64,000 bases of DNA. Source: Vibrio sp. MEBiC08052 (GTDB lineage: Bacteria > Pseudomonadota > Gammaproteobacteria > Enterobacterales > Vibrionaceae). The position numbers were made by a program, and so were the translations under genes. The notes under the pieces are model-generated. The model was not told where the DNA came from, made no database searches, and saw only the letters and a list, made by a program, of their open reading frames with translations. Position 1 is the stretch's first letter. Each line of letters begins with the position of its first letter. This document shows, in pieces, positions 55,627 through 64,000 of this stretch. The stretch covers positions 467,376 to 531,375 of the forward strand of contig NZ_KQ947475.1 of NCBI RefSeq assembly GCF_001506075.1, written 5' to 3'.

Positions 55627-56421
55627 TTAGGCAATGGTGTGTTCTTCATCAGGAAAAATACCATGTTCCACATCTTCCATGTATTTGGCGACCGCTTGAT
55701 GGATATCGCCAGTCTCCGCTAAAAAGTTTTTTGAGAACTTAGGCATGTAGTTGGCCGAAATTCCAAGCATATCGTGCATGACCAGTACCTGACCATCGGT
55801 ATCAGCACCGGCACCGATACCGATCACCGGAATATCGAGCGCTTGGGTAATCCGGGCTGCCAGCTTGCTGGGGACGCACTCCAGTAACACGATTTGTGCA
55901 CCGGCATTTTGCAATGCCTGTGCATCATGTAACATCTGTTCGGCTTGCTGTTCTTCTCGTCCTTGTATTTTATAGCCACCGAAAATGTTCACCGATTGTG
56001 GTGTCAGGCCTAAATGTGCACAAACCGGGACTGCACGTTCAGTCAGCATCTTCACCGTTTCCACCAGCCAGTGACCACCTTCAATTTTGACCATGTTTGC
56101 ACCGGCCTGCATGAGCTTGGCAGCATTTTCACATGCTTGGCGTGGGGTGGCATAGCTCATAAATGGCATATCAGCCATTAAGAGTGAATTAGGGCTGCCG
56201 GCTCTGACGCACCGCGTGTGGTAGGCCATTTCTTCAATTGTTACGGGCAGTGTATCTGTCCGGCCTTGCAGAACCATTCCCAGAGAGTCACCGACCAGTA
56301 ACACTGGCATATTCTGACTCTCGAAAAGTTGCGCGAAGCTGGCATCGTAGGCGGTTACGGACGCAAATTTACGACCTTCCTGCTTCCAGCGCATCAAATT
56401 GTTAATCGTAATTTTTTTCAT
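55627..56421 (-). CDS. panB: Ketopantoate hydroxymethyltransferase
   Basis: Makes ketopantoate from 2-oxoisovalerate and methylene-THF. 264 residues, equal to E. coli. Conserved blocks are [25 protein letters not shown] (metal and substrate site), [13 protein letters not shown], and the C-terminal [20 protein letters not shown]. It lies 12 bp after folK and 56 bp before panC, the pantothenate cluster. Confidence 0.96.
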   Translation of the reverse strand: MKKITINNLMRWKQEGRKFASVTAYDASFAQLFESQNMPVLLVGDSLGMVLQGRTDTLPVTIEEMAYHTRCVRAGSPNSLLMADMPFMSYATPRQACENAAKLMQAGANMVKIEGGHWLVETVKMLTERAVPVCAHLGLTPQSVNIFGGYKIQGREEQQAEQMLHDAQALQNAGAQIVLLECVPSKLAARITQALDIPVIGIGAGADTDGQVLVMHDMLGISANYMPKFSKNFLAETGDIHQAVAKYMEDVEHGIFPDEEHTIA

Positions 56422-56433
56422 CGGTCATCATCC

Positions 56434-56934
56434 TTAAGAGACGTCGGCAGTTGAGTGCCAAATCGTGAGTCCATTTTGATCAACTTGTTGGAGGAGTTGA
56501 TTCAGCTCAGTCCCATCCGGGAGAATTAAGTGAGGTGCGATTTCAGCAAGTGGGTATAGCACGAATTCTCGTTCTTTCATGCCATAGTGAGGAATTACCA
56601 GTCGCTCTGAATTGATCACCATATGACCATATAAGAGAATATCGAGATCCAACGTTCTCGGGCCCCAACGTTGCTCTTTTCGCACCCGTCCCTGATTCAG
56701 TTCAATCGCTTGTGTATGATCTAATAATTCAAGTGGTTTTAAATGCGTTTTGATCTCAACGACAGCATTGATATAGTCCGGCTGATCCGTCGGTCCCATG
56801 GGTGTACTGCTATACAGTTGAGAAGCTTGAATCAATTCCGATTCAGGCAGATGTTGTAATGCCTGAATCGCTTGCCGAGCCTGTTGGTCCGGTTGTGCCA
56901 TATTACTTCCGATCGCAATATAAACTGTGATCAT
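56434..56934 (-). CDS. folK: 2-amino-4-hydroxy-6-hydroxymethyldihydropteridine pyrophosphokinase
   Basis: Folate biosynthesis: transfers pyrophosphate to the pterin alcohol. 166 residues. The HPPK signature RWGPRTLDLDILLYG (about 89-103) and the N-terminal AIGSNMAQPDQ with SSTPMGPTDQPDYINAVVE are intact. Its start overlaps the pcnB stop by 4 bp, the conserved pcnB-folK-panB-panC order. Confidence 0.96.
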   Translation of the reverse strand: MITVYIAIGSNMAQPDQQARQAIQALQHLPESELIQASQLYSSTPMGPTDQPDYINAVVEIKTHLKPLELLDHTQAIELNQGRVRKEQRWGPRTLDLDILLYGHMVINSERLVIPHYGMKEREFVLYPLAEIAPHLILPDGTELNQLLQQVDQNGLTIWHSTADVS

Positions 56935-58298
56935 GACACATCCTGTTTATTTTTCTTCTGTCCTGTTTGGCGTTGGCGCGCTTTTGCTTTTTTGGAATTG
57001 ACTCGGCCGATGTCATTAACCATCGCCTGACGCATATTCTTTCCGGCATTTTGGAATGTTTCCCACCACAGGGCGAGTTCTCGCGTTTCACCCTCTTCGA
57101 CGATACCTCTCATCGCTAAGAAGTCGAAACCGGCACGGAATTTATTGATATCCAGTAAACGGAAAGCCCGTTTACCATGACGGCGCGAGAAACGCAGTTG
57201 CAACTGCCAGATATCACGGATGGTGGCGGTATGGCGTCTTGGAATGGCGACTGTTTTGACCAATTGATCCAATATTTTGTTACCTGCCTCCATCACGGCA
57301 TCGTAATAACAGAGGTTTTTGGATTCCATAAATGTTTCGGCCAAATGAATCATCGGATACCAGAGAATTGCAGCAAACATAAATGCCGGATTGATTCTTT
57401 TCCCTTCCTCGATTCTCTGGTCGGTCGAATCGAGTGCCAGATCAAGCATCTTTTCCGTCGGGGAGCTGTGATCTTCGGTAAAATAGGCTGAGATCATCGG
57501 GAACAGTTGCTGGAACAAGTTGTACTGCCGCATCTGATGGTATGTTTCCAGACCATATCCGGTTTGCAGCATTTTCAGCGACTCTTCATAGAGTCGTGCA
57601 GACGGAATGTCCTGTAACAACGGTGCCAGTTCTTCGATAGGCGCAGCCGTCTCTTCTTCGATATCGAAATCAAGTTTGACTGCAAAGCGAACCGCTCTCA
57701 ACATCCGTACCGGATCTTCACGGTAACGGGTTTGCGGATCGCCAATCAGCCGGATCAGTCGGTCTTCAATATCTTCAATACCACCGGCGTAATCATGGAT
57801 CGTGTAATCCGCGATATTGTAGTACATGGCATTGACGGTGAAATCACGCCGTTCGGCATCTTCGTCGATGGTGCCGTAGACGTTGTCTCGGAGCAGCATT
57901 CCTGCTTCCGACTGACTCGATTTCTGATGGTCGTTTTCCTGATGATGGCCACGGAATGTGGCGACCTCGACAATTTCACGCCCGAACATTACATGGGCGA
58001 GGCGGAAACGTCGGCCGATCAAACGGCAGTTGCGAAAAAGCTTACGAACCTGTTCAGGAGTCGCATTGGTTGTAATGTCGAAATCTTTCGGGGATTCCCC
58101 CAGCAAAAGATCACGGACACCGCCACCGACAAGATAGGCGTCATAGCCTGAACTTTGCAGTCGGTACAGCACTTTAAGTGCACTCTCGCTGATTTGTTTG
58201 CGAGAAATTTTGTGCTCTTGTCGCGTGAGGATGTTTAGCGTCAAATCCGGATAAACGCGATGAGCTTGTTCTGTAATATCGTTTTTATTCATGAGCAT
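56931..58298 (-). CDS. pcnB: Poly(A) polymerase I
   Basis: Adds poly(A) tails to RNA 3' ends and promotes decay; also limits ColE1-type plasmid copy number. The catalytic nucleotidyltransferase motif is LVGGGVRDLLLGESPKDFDI, followed by RRFRLAHVMFGREIVEVATF and the KRKF-type basic C-terminus (NSKKAKARQRQTGQKKNKQ). The start is uncertain: ATG 58298, ATG 58292 or ATG 58373 in frame. E. coli pcnB uses a weak AUU start, so a non-AUG start is possible, but no in-frame one sits near the AAGGAG at about 58318-58323. Confidence 0.9.
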   Translation of the reverse strand: MLMNKNDITEQAHRVYPDLTLNILTRQEHKISRKQISESALKVLYRLQSSGYDAYLVGGGVRDLLLGESPKDFDITTNATPEQVRKLFRNCRLIGRRFRLAHVMFGREIVEVATFRGHHQENDHQKSSQSEAGMLLRDNVYGTIDEDAERRDFTVNAMYYNIADYTIHDYAGGIEDIEDRLIRLIGDPQTRYREDPVRMLRAVRFAVKLDFDIEEETAAPIEELAPLLQDIPSARLYEESLKMLQTGYGLETYHQMRQYNLFQQLFPMISAYFTEDHSSPTEKMLDLALDSTDQRIEEGKRINPAFMFAAILWYPMIHLAETFMESKNLCYYDAVMEAGNKILDQLVKTVAIPRRHTATIRDIWQLQLRFSRRHGKRAFRLLDINKFRAGFDFLAMRGIVEEGETRELALWWETFQNAGKNMRQAMVNDIGRVNSKKAKARQRQTGQKKNKQDVS

Positions 58299-58397
58299 CA
58301 GACAAGGATAAGAATCTCTCCTTGTTGTCTTTGTTGACAGAATGTCTTTGTGGGTCAGTTTGCGGCTAATCATAGCCTATTGGACTCAATTTGAGAA

Positions 58398-59276
58398 TCA
58401 TCGTGTGATTTCAAGCGCCTCTGGGAGTTGATGAATATGCCAGTTTTGGCAGCCCCAAGCAACAATTTCTGACAGTTCTGCAGTCTCGATATCGACTGGT
58501 AGCTGAAAGCCGAGAAATTTCATGGCTTGAATCAGGGTTGGCCGCGGGTTTTTCCGATCAATCGCTGGTGCATGATTCTGCTTCGAGAGCTTATGCCCGG
58601 TTTGATCAACAGCGAGCGGTAAATGAAGATAACTGACCGGTGGGTGACCCAGTTGTTGATACAGGCTGATCTGGCGTCCGGTCGGCTCAATCAAATCTGC
58701 ACCACGGACAACCTGTGTGATGCCTTGGTCAATATCATCGAGTACTACCGCCAGATTATACGCAAACAGGCCATCCCGGCGTTTAATTGTGAAATCTTCT
58801 TGCGCCAATGCCAGCGGGATCTCCATTTTGCCATGTTTTTCATCGTAAAACTGAGTGATTGGCGTATCCACTCGTAAGCGGACGGCATAGCCGGGTTGTG
58901 GGGCAAGGTGTCGATGACGGCAGGCACCGTTGTAGTATCCCCCAGATGCTTTAATTTGTTTACGGGTACAACGACAATAGTATGCCTGACCCTGAGCGAG
59001 CCACTGCTCAATTTGCGCTTGATAAGCTTGATGACGACGACTCTGATACCAGACGGTTCGATCCCAGTGAAGACCGTAGGCTTCGAGGGTTTGCAGAATT
59101 AGGTCCGCTGCACCGGGCATTTCTCGTGGTGGATCGAGGTCTTCAATTCTGACCAACCATTCTCCGTTCATAGCACGTGCCTGAAAATAGCTGCCTAATG
59201 CTGCAATCAGGGATCCAAAATGCAACGGGCCGGAAGGAGATGGGGCAAAACGCCCGATATAATTACTCATGTTCAT
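58398..59276 (-). CDS. gluQRS: Glutamyl-Q tRNA(Asp) synthetase
   Basis: Truncated class I GluRS-like enzyme that attaches glutamate to queuosine in tRNA-Asp. It is 292 residues long (290 from ATG 59270) and lacks the anticodon-binding domain. The HIGH-type motif is HFGS in FAPSPSGPLHFGSLIAALGS and the KMSKS equivalent is HKLSKQN. Zinc-type cysteines appear in YYCRCTRKQI and NGACRH. It lies between dksA and pcnB, the conserved gammaproteobacterial order. Confidence 0.95.
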   Translation of the reverse strand: MNMSNYIGRFAPSPSGPLHFGSLIAALGSYFQARAMNGEWLVRIEDLDPPREMPGAADLILQTLEAYGLHWDRTVWYQSRRHQAYQAQIEQWLAQGQAYYCRCTRKQIKASGGYYNGACRHRHLAPQPGYAVRLRVDTPITQFYDEKHGKMEIPLALAQEDFTIKRRDGLFAYNLAVVLDDIDQGITQVVRGADLIEPTGRQISLYQQLGHPPVSYLHLPLAVDQTGHKLSKQNHAPAIDRKNPRPTLIQAMKFLGFQLPVDIETAELSEIVAWGCQNWHIHQLPEALEITR

Positions 59277-59371
59277 CGATTGTATTGAGATGATGTTGTA
59301 TTGAAATGATACAGTGATTGACGCTTACCAAGTTTTGATATGGCCGTATTTTGAACCGGACGGCAATAACA

Positions 59372-59397
59372 AACAAGGGAGCAGTTGCTCCCTTGTT
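59372..59397 (-). terminator. Terminator of dksA
   Basis: AACAAGGGAGCA and TGCTCCCTTGTT form a 12-bp perfect repeat with a 2-nt spacer, 27 bp after the dksA stop. On the minus strand it runs into TTTGTTATT. It lies between dksA and gluQRS, so gluQRS relies on partial readthrough or its own promoter. Confidence 0.8.
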
Positions 59398-59424
59398 CGC
59401 ATTTCATCGGATAATTGAACTCGC

Positions 59425-59871
59425 TTAACCTTGCATCTGTCTTTCTTTGATTTCTGCCAGCGTCTTACAGTCAATACATAAATCAGCAGTTGGACGTGCT
59501 TCAAGACGACGGATACCAATCTCAACACCACAAGATTCACAGAAACCGAAGTCCTCTTCTTCAATCTTGTTCAGTGTTTTTTCGATTTTCTTGATTAAAC
59601 GACGCTCTCTATCCCTATTACGAAGCTCTAGGCTGAACTCTTCTTCCTGAGATGCGCGATCGACAGGATCCGGGAAATTCGCTGCTTCGTCCTGCATATG
59701 ATGGACAGTCCGTTCAACTTCTTCTCGGAGTTGGTTACGCCAAGCTTGTAAAATCTTTGTAAAATGAGCGATCTGGCCCGGTGACATATATTCTTCACCC
59801 GGTTGTTCCTGATATGGCTCAACACCTGCGATGGCTAGGATGCCTAGCGATTTTTTTTTGGATTCTGTCAT
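59425..59871 (-). CDS. dksA: RNA polymerase-binding transcription factor DksA
   Basis: Binds the RNA polymerase secondary channel and works with ppGpp in the stringent response. 148 residues. The coiled-coil tip has D68 and D71 in FPDPVDRAS, equivalent to E. coli D71 and D74. The zinc finger is C111, C114, C132 and C135 (CESCG...CIDC). It has a 124-bp upstream region after sfsA and its own terminator. Confidence 0.97.
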   Translation of the reverse strand: MTESKKKSLGILAIAGVEPYQEQPGEEYMSPGQIAHFTKILQAWRNQLREEVERTVHHMQDEAANFPDPVDRASQEEEFSLELRNRDRERRLIKKIEKTLNKIEEEDFGFCESCGVEIGIRRLEARPTADLCIDCKTLAEIKERQMQG

Positions 59872-59995
59872 ACAGCATCTCCTACTAACACCTAGTCAAC
59901 TGCGAGAGCAGTCTACTTAAGGCGGGTATCTATACCAGAAAGAAAAGGGGGTGGCAAACACTCGTTGTAAACTTGTTATCAATGTGCAGACAATA

Positions 59996-60739
59996 TCAAT
60001 ATTTTATCGATTCATTGATCCATTCTATCTTTGATACAAGTTTCATTTCATATTTGGAGAGTTCTGCTTTGTAACACAGGACTTCCACGCCTTCCTTTTG
60101 TGCTTCTTCCAACAAACGTGAATATGTTGCGTCTATATGGAGGGCGGCCGATACTTTTTCAATCCCTGAGTGTAATACAGCAAATAAAAGTATGGCTCGT
60201 TTTCCATTTCGAGCAACTTCAATCAGCTCTCGTAGGTGTTTTTGTCCCCGAGTCGTGACTGCATCCGGAAAGTATCCCTGACCGGATGATTTGGCATCTA
60301 GGGGAGAATACTCAAGTAAAGTGACACTTTTTACTTCGATATAGCAGTCCGGCCGGGAGGCGGCGCTGAGGAGAATATCGATCCGGCTGTTCTCCTGACC
60401 GTATTTCACTTCGGTACGTAAGGTGTCATACCCCTGAAGTTCTTCGATGACTCCGGATTGTATCGCTTCACAGGCCAGCGTATTGGCTCGAATCGTATTG
60501 ACACAAATCCGGTGTCCGTGTGTCGTTTCCGTCAGTTCCCAGCTGCAAGGATACTTGCGTTTGGGGTTCTTCGAGTACGAAAACCAGACGGTGTCCCCGG
60601 GCGTTGCACAGCCGGTCATCGCACCAGTATTGGCACAGTGAATGGTGGTGATCGTGCCGTCGGGCAATTGAATATCGGCCAGAAAACGTTTGTAACGTTT
60701 CAGCAGGACCGCAGGACTTAACAGAGGAGCAAACTGCAT
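59996..60739 (-). CDS. sfsA: Sugar fermentation stimulation protein SfsA
   Basis: Conserved nuclease-like protein first found to help maltose use in E. coli; it has a predicted DNA-binding N-terminal OB-type fold and a PD-(D/E)XK-like core. 247 residues. Conserved blocks are [41 protein letters not shown] with [12 protein letters not shown] (putative catalytic D, E, K), and [16 protein letters not shown]. It lies upstream of dksA as in other gammaproteobacteria and is divergent from hrpB by 55 bp. Confidence 0.95.
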   Translation of the reverse strand: MQFAPLLSPAVLLKRYKRFLADIQLPDGTITTIHCANTGAMTGCATPGDTVWFSYSKNPKRKYPCSWELTETTHGHRICVNTIRANTLACEAIQSGVIEELQGYDTLRTEVKYGQENSRIDILLSAASRPDCYIEVKSVTLLEYSPLDAKSSGQGYFPDAVTTRGQKHLRELIEVARNGKRAILLFAVLHSGIEKVSAALHIDATYSRLLEEAQKEGVEVLCYKAELSKYEMKLVSKIEWINESIKY

Positions 60740-60794
60740 TTATTCACGTTTTTTCGGTACAATAATTTCTTCATTTAATCATAAGGATGATGTT

Positions 60795-63278
60795 TTGTCA
60801 CAGTCGTCAGCGTTATCTCAGTTACCGATAGAAGCCGTTCTGGCTGAATTACTGGCAGCGATTGCCGATTGTCCACAGGTGATTTTGAAAGCACCGCCCG
60901 GTGCCGGAAAATCCACCGGTTTGCCGCTTGCTTTGCTTCAGCAGGGAATGATTGCCGGCAAAATCATCATGTTGGAGCCACGCAGACTTGCTGCGCGGAA
61001 TATTGCCAATTATCTGGCTTCGCAACTGGGAGAGTCGGTCGGAGAAACCATCGGTCTTCGGGTTCGGGGGACAACACAAGTGAGCCGTCAAACACGACTT
61101 GAGATCGTGACCGAAGGCGTGATGACCCGGATGCTGCAACACGATCCGGAACTGAAAGGGATTGATTTACTGATATTTGATGAGTTTCATGAGCGAAACT
61201 TAGATGCAGACATCTCACTGGCTCTGGCATTAGAAGTTCAAGAGGTATTACGAGATGATCTTAAACTATTGATCATGTCGGCCACACTGGATGGAGATGC
61301 TTTACGGAGCATTTTACCAGCGGCCGGTTATATTGAATCCACAGGGCGCAGCTATCCGGTTGAATTGCATTATAACAAGCCAGCGACCGGAGGCCGGCTG
61401 ATTGAGGTCGCAGCGAAAGAAATCTCGTCTTTGCTTTCGCGTGAGCCCGGCTCCATGCTGGTCTTTTTGCCCGGGGCGGGTGAGATTCAACGCCTTGCCC
61501 AACAGCTTGACGGGCAATTGGGTGAGAATGTGTTGGTTTGTCCGCTGTATGGTCAACTATCTATTCAGCAGCAACAGCAGGCAATTGCGCCGGCACCGGC
61601 GGGAAAACGAAAAGTTGTGCTGGCGACCAATATTGCGGAAACCAGTCTGACGATCGAAGGGATTCGCATGGTGGTCGATTGCGGGCTTGAACGGCTTGCC
61701 CAATGGGATCCGAAAACGGGAATCAGCCGACTTGAGTCTGTGCGCATTTCGCGCGCCTCGGCTGAGCAGCGCGCCGGACGAGCCGGTCGACTGGAAGCCG
61801 GTATCTGCCTGCGTCTTTATAGCGAGGAAATGCTGTCCCGACAGCCCGCGGCACAACAGCCGGAGATCTTACGGGCTGATCTCACGTCACTTGCGATGGA
61901 GCTTGCACAGTGGGGATGTCGCTCACCTGCGGATTTACACTGGTTAGACTGCCCGCCGGAGTCGGCTCTGCAGCAAGCGAATGCGTTATTAACCCGGCTT
62001 GGCGCGATGGATGAACAGGGACGACTGACGGAAATGGGAAGTGCGATTGCGCTGCTTGGTGTTGCGCCACGTCACGGGGCAATGCTATGGCGTGGCAAAC
62101 AACATGGTGCACCGGTTGCAGCTACGGCAGCAATGTTAGTCGCGTTGCTCGAAGAACCACCAAGAGGATACGATAACCCTGATTTGCATTTTCAACTGAA
62201 TTTAGTCGAAAGTGCAACCTGGCCACGTCGTCAGGCTTACTTGAAGCGAGCGAAACAGCTGTTAGCAAAACTCGATTGTGCTTCTCAACCGCTCGAGGTC
62301 TCTCATGAATGGGTTGCACCGTTATTGGCGGCGGGATTTCCCGATCGCATTGCTCTGTCGCGTGGTCAGGCAAGCCGTTACCGGTTAGCCAATGGTCAGG
62401 GGGCGATGATGCTGCCAGATGAACCATTGGCGGATGAAGCTTTATTAGTGGTAGCTGACATTGTCAAAACGCAGCAGGGCGATAGTCGGATTTTTTCGGC
62501 GGTCCGTGCTGACCAAACCATGTTGCAACAGGTTCTGCCGCATTTATTCGAGTGGCGAGAGTGGCTCGATTGGGACGATCACAAAGGACGGTTGACCGCA
62601 GAAAAGCGCCTGTGCTGCGGGCAACTCATTCTAGCGCGCCAATCGCTGGGGGAACCCGACCCTGCGAGAGCCGCTGAAGCGTTACTCAATGCCGTGGTCC
62701 GTCAAGGGTTGTCGATTTTGCCATGGCATTCAAACGCTCAATCGTTGCTGACCCGGGCGCGGTGTGCGAGAGAGTGGTTACCCGAGTTAGGTGTGCCTGC
62801 AATGGATGATGAAACTCTGCTTGCTGAAGCGGAGCAATGGTTACTGCCTTATATGACAGGGATGAAAACATTGAAGGCGTTAGCGCAACTTGATTTAGTA
62901 GCAGCGCTTGAGGCACGTATCGGTTGGGAGGTGAAACAGCGCCTCGATCATGTGTTGCCCACGCATTATATTGTGCCGACGGGCTCTCGTTATCCAATCC
63001 GTTATCAACAGGGACAAGCGCCTGTGCTGGCGGTGAAATTACAGGAAATGTTCGGGGAGCAGTCCTCTCCCCGGATTGCTCAGGGTCAAATTGCGTTGGT
63101 GCTTGAATTGCTTTCACCGGCACTGAGGCCACTGCAAATTACCCGTGATTTGGCTGCTTTCTGGCAAGGTGCCTACCGTGAAGTGCAGAAAGAGATGAAA
63201 GGGCGATATCCGAAGCATCCGTGGCCGGATGATCCTGCCAATCATCAACCCACCAAAAAAGTAAAAAAACATCTGTAG
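60795..63278 (+). CDS. hrpB: ATP-dependent RNA helicase-like protein HrpB
   Basis: DEAH-box helicase of uncertain cellular target, 827 residues (E. coli 809). Walker A is in LKAPPGAGKSTGLPL (about 33-47), the DEAH-like box is DEFHER (about 130-135), SAT-type motif III is MSATLDGD, and motif VI is QRAGRAGR. HA2 and HrpB-specific C-terminal domains follow. TTG 60795 is chosen with AAGG 8-10 bp upstream; the ATGs just upstream are out of frame. It is followed by mrcB, the conserved hrpB-mrcB pair. Confidence 0.95.
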   Translation: MSQSSALSQLPIEAVLAELLAAIADCPQVILKAPPGAGKSTGLPLALLQQGMIAGKIIMLEPRRLAARNIANYLASQLGESVGETIGLRVRGTTQVSRQTRLEIVTEGVMTRMLQHDPELKGIDLLIFDEFHERNLDADISLALALEVQEVLRDDLKLLIMSATLDGDALRSILPAAGYIESTGRSYPVELHYNKPATGGRLIEVAAKEISSLLSREPGSMLVFLPGAGEIQRLAQQLDGQLGENVLVCPLYGQLSIQQQQQAIAPAPAGKRKVVLATNIAETSLTIEGIRMVVDCGLERLAQWDPKTGISRLESVRISRASAEQRAGRAGRLEAGICLRLYSEEMLSRQPAAQQPEILRADLTSLAMELAQWGCRSPADLHWLDCPPESALQQANALLTRLGAMDEQGRLTEMGSAIALLGVAPRHGAMLWRGKQHGAPVAATAAMLVALLEEPPRGYDNPDLHFQLNLVESATWPRRQAYLKRAKQLLAKLDCASQPLEVSHEWVAPLLAAGFPDRIALSRGQASRYRLANGQGAMMLPDEPLADEALLVVADIVKTQQGDSRIFSAVRADQTMLQQVLPHLFEWREWLDWDDHKGRLTAEKRLCCGQLILARQSLGEPDPARAAEALLNAVVRQGLSILPWHSNAQSLLTRARCAREWLPELGVPAMDDETLLAEAEQWLLPYMTGMKTLKALAQLDLVAALEARIGWEVKQRLDHVLPTHYIVPTGSRYPIRYQQGQAPVLAVKLQEMFGEQSSPRIAQGQIALVLELLSPALRPLQITRDLAAFWQGAYREVQKEMKGRYPKHPWPDDPANHQPTKKVKKHL

Positions 63279-63633
63279 CAGTTTCTTTGTGGGGATTGAG
63301 TTGTGGCGATTGAGTGGTTCAGAGAGCTCTGTTGGCTGATATGTTTAAGGTGCTTCAATTGATACCCATCGATGTCTGCCGTGTCTCTGGTGCATCGCTT
63401 CAATTGCGTGGTGAGTGTCAATGATGTCAGTAAACATGTCGTGGCTGTTAATATTGTGTCAAACCAAGTGGTTCAAATTGACATTAAACCATAGGCTTAG
63501 TACACAAGATGAACGATCTCCGGCCATGTTCATGCACCAAGACATCAGGTAACATAGCTGCGAACCGGTGACATCGCAGCGAAAGTTGCCAATCATTCAG
63601 AGCAGAGATAGAAACGAAGCGATAATTAATTCA
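63279..63633 (+). promoter_or_regulatory. 355-bp region between hrpB and mrcB with a candidate promoter
   Basis: No gene or terminator stands out. TTGACA (63478-63483) is followed after 17 bp by TACACA, a weak -10 match. GCTTCAATTG occurs twice near the hrpB end (about 63352 and 63399). The rest looks like promoter or leader DNA of mrcB. Confidence 0.4.
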
Positions 63634-64000
63634 ATGAGTAGTCAAAAAAACCAGCAGAAGAGACGACGTTCTGATCGTCGCGCATCCGAGACAAAACAAG
63701 CGCAGAACGCGAGTAACAAAACGGCCGCTAAACGCACCGGGTGGTTTAGTAAGTTGTGGCGCATCGGGTGGAAAGTCGGATTAACACTTGCCATTGTGAT
63801 TGCGTTCTACGGGGTTTATCTGAATAACCTTGTCAGTCAGAAATTTGAGGGCCAACTTTTTGATCTCCCTACCGTTGTCTATGCCCGAATTTTATCGATG
63901 TCTCCCGGTGATGATATCAGTTTGGATGCGTTGCGGCATGAGCTGGATATATTGAATTATCGCAAAGTTGCCCGGCCGCGTTACGCCGGGGAGTATTCGG
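63634..64000 (+). CDS. mrcB: Penicillin-binding protein 1B, N-terminal part (partial)
   Basis: Start of a class A penicillin-binding protein that polymerises and cross-links peptidoglycan. It begins at ATG 63634; 122 residues are visible before the window ends. A very basic Lys/Arg/Gln-rich cytoplasmic tail (about 1-37) precedes one transmembrane helix (IGWKVGLTLAIVIAFYGVYL, about 43-62). The UB2H domain then starts (FDLPTVVYARILSMSPGDD, LRHELDILNYRKV), which contacts the LpoB activator in E. coli. The glycosyltransferase and transpeptidase domains lie beyond the window. Confidence 0.93.
   Translation, partial: MSSQKNQQKRRRSDRRASETKQAQNASNKTAAKRTGWFSKLWRIGWKVGLTLAIVIAFYGVYLNNLVSQKFEGQLFDLPTVVYARILSMSPGDDISLDALRHELDILNYRKVARPRYAGEYS

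Noticed and set aside
58292..58325. AUU start for pcnB as in E. coli
   Set aside because: An ATT lies just after AAGGAG but is out of the pcnB frame and meets TGA after five codons.
63279..63633. Small RNA or tRNA between hrpB and mrcB
   Set aside because: No cloverleaf, no terminator and only a weak promoter were seen.

Overview
The window looks like chromosome I of a Vibrio. Evidence: the order hldE / tolC / nudF-yqiB-cpdA-yqiA-parE-parC, then yacG-zapD-coaE-pilD-pilC-pilB-pilA-nadC / ampD, fldB, xerD-dsbC-recJ, pdhR-aceEF-lpd, a LuxR/HapR-type quorum-sensing master regulator next to lpd and hpt, and panC-panB-folK-pcnB-gluQRS-dksA. Proteins match the lengths and motifs of their enterobacterial and Vibrio relatives. 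The species cannot be named from the sequence. No rRNA, tRNA, CRISPR array, insertion sequence or phage gene was seen.

Layout. 1-10.5 kb: housekeeping genes, starting inside glnE and including hldE, tolC (minus strand), the nudF-to-parC run and both topoisomerase IV subunits. 10.6-14.0 kb: a minus-strand accessory operon coding for an ECF sigma factor, a zinc-finger anti-sigma-like protein, a four-cysteine secreted peptide (DUF2282, bufferin-like), an MNIO/DUF692 enzyme, a DUF2063 partner and a DoxX membrane protein. This is the layout of a copper-buffering RiPP system. Two matching ECF-type promoters (TGTAA-N17/18-CGTC) stand before the sigma gene and before the peptide gene. 14.2-22.1 kb: yacG-zapD-coaE and the pilABCD type IV pilus/prepilin peptidase genes, an unrecognised membrane-anchored protein, and nadC. 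22.3-27.2 kb: ampD, fldB, xerD-dsbC-recJ. 27.2-34.6 kb: the pyruvate dehydrogenase operon behind a perfect PdhR box. 34.7-39.2 kb: the LuxR/HapR-type regulator, whose leader carries a good Qrr-pairing site, then hpt, carbonic anhydrase and the yadGH ABC exporter.

39.8-54.6 kb: a 15-kb sugar-acid island between yadH and panC. Its first half has every enzyme of the 2,3-diketo-L-gulonate (yia/sgb) route, a TRAP importer and an IclR regulator. Its second half has a CUT2 sugar ABC importer, an SMP-30 lactonase, the YiaL-type protein missing from the first half, and a second IclR regulator. Together they could take up a lactone such as dehydroascorbate, open it to diketogulonate and convert it to D-xylulose 5-phosphate. 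This is inference from gene content. 54.7-64 kb: panC-panB-folK-pcnB-gluQRS-dksA, sfsA, hrpB and the start of mrcB.
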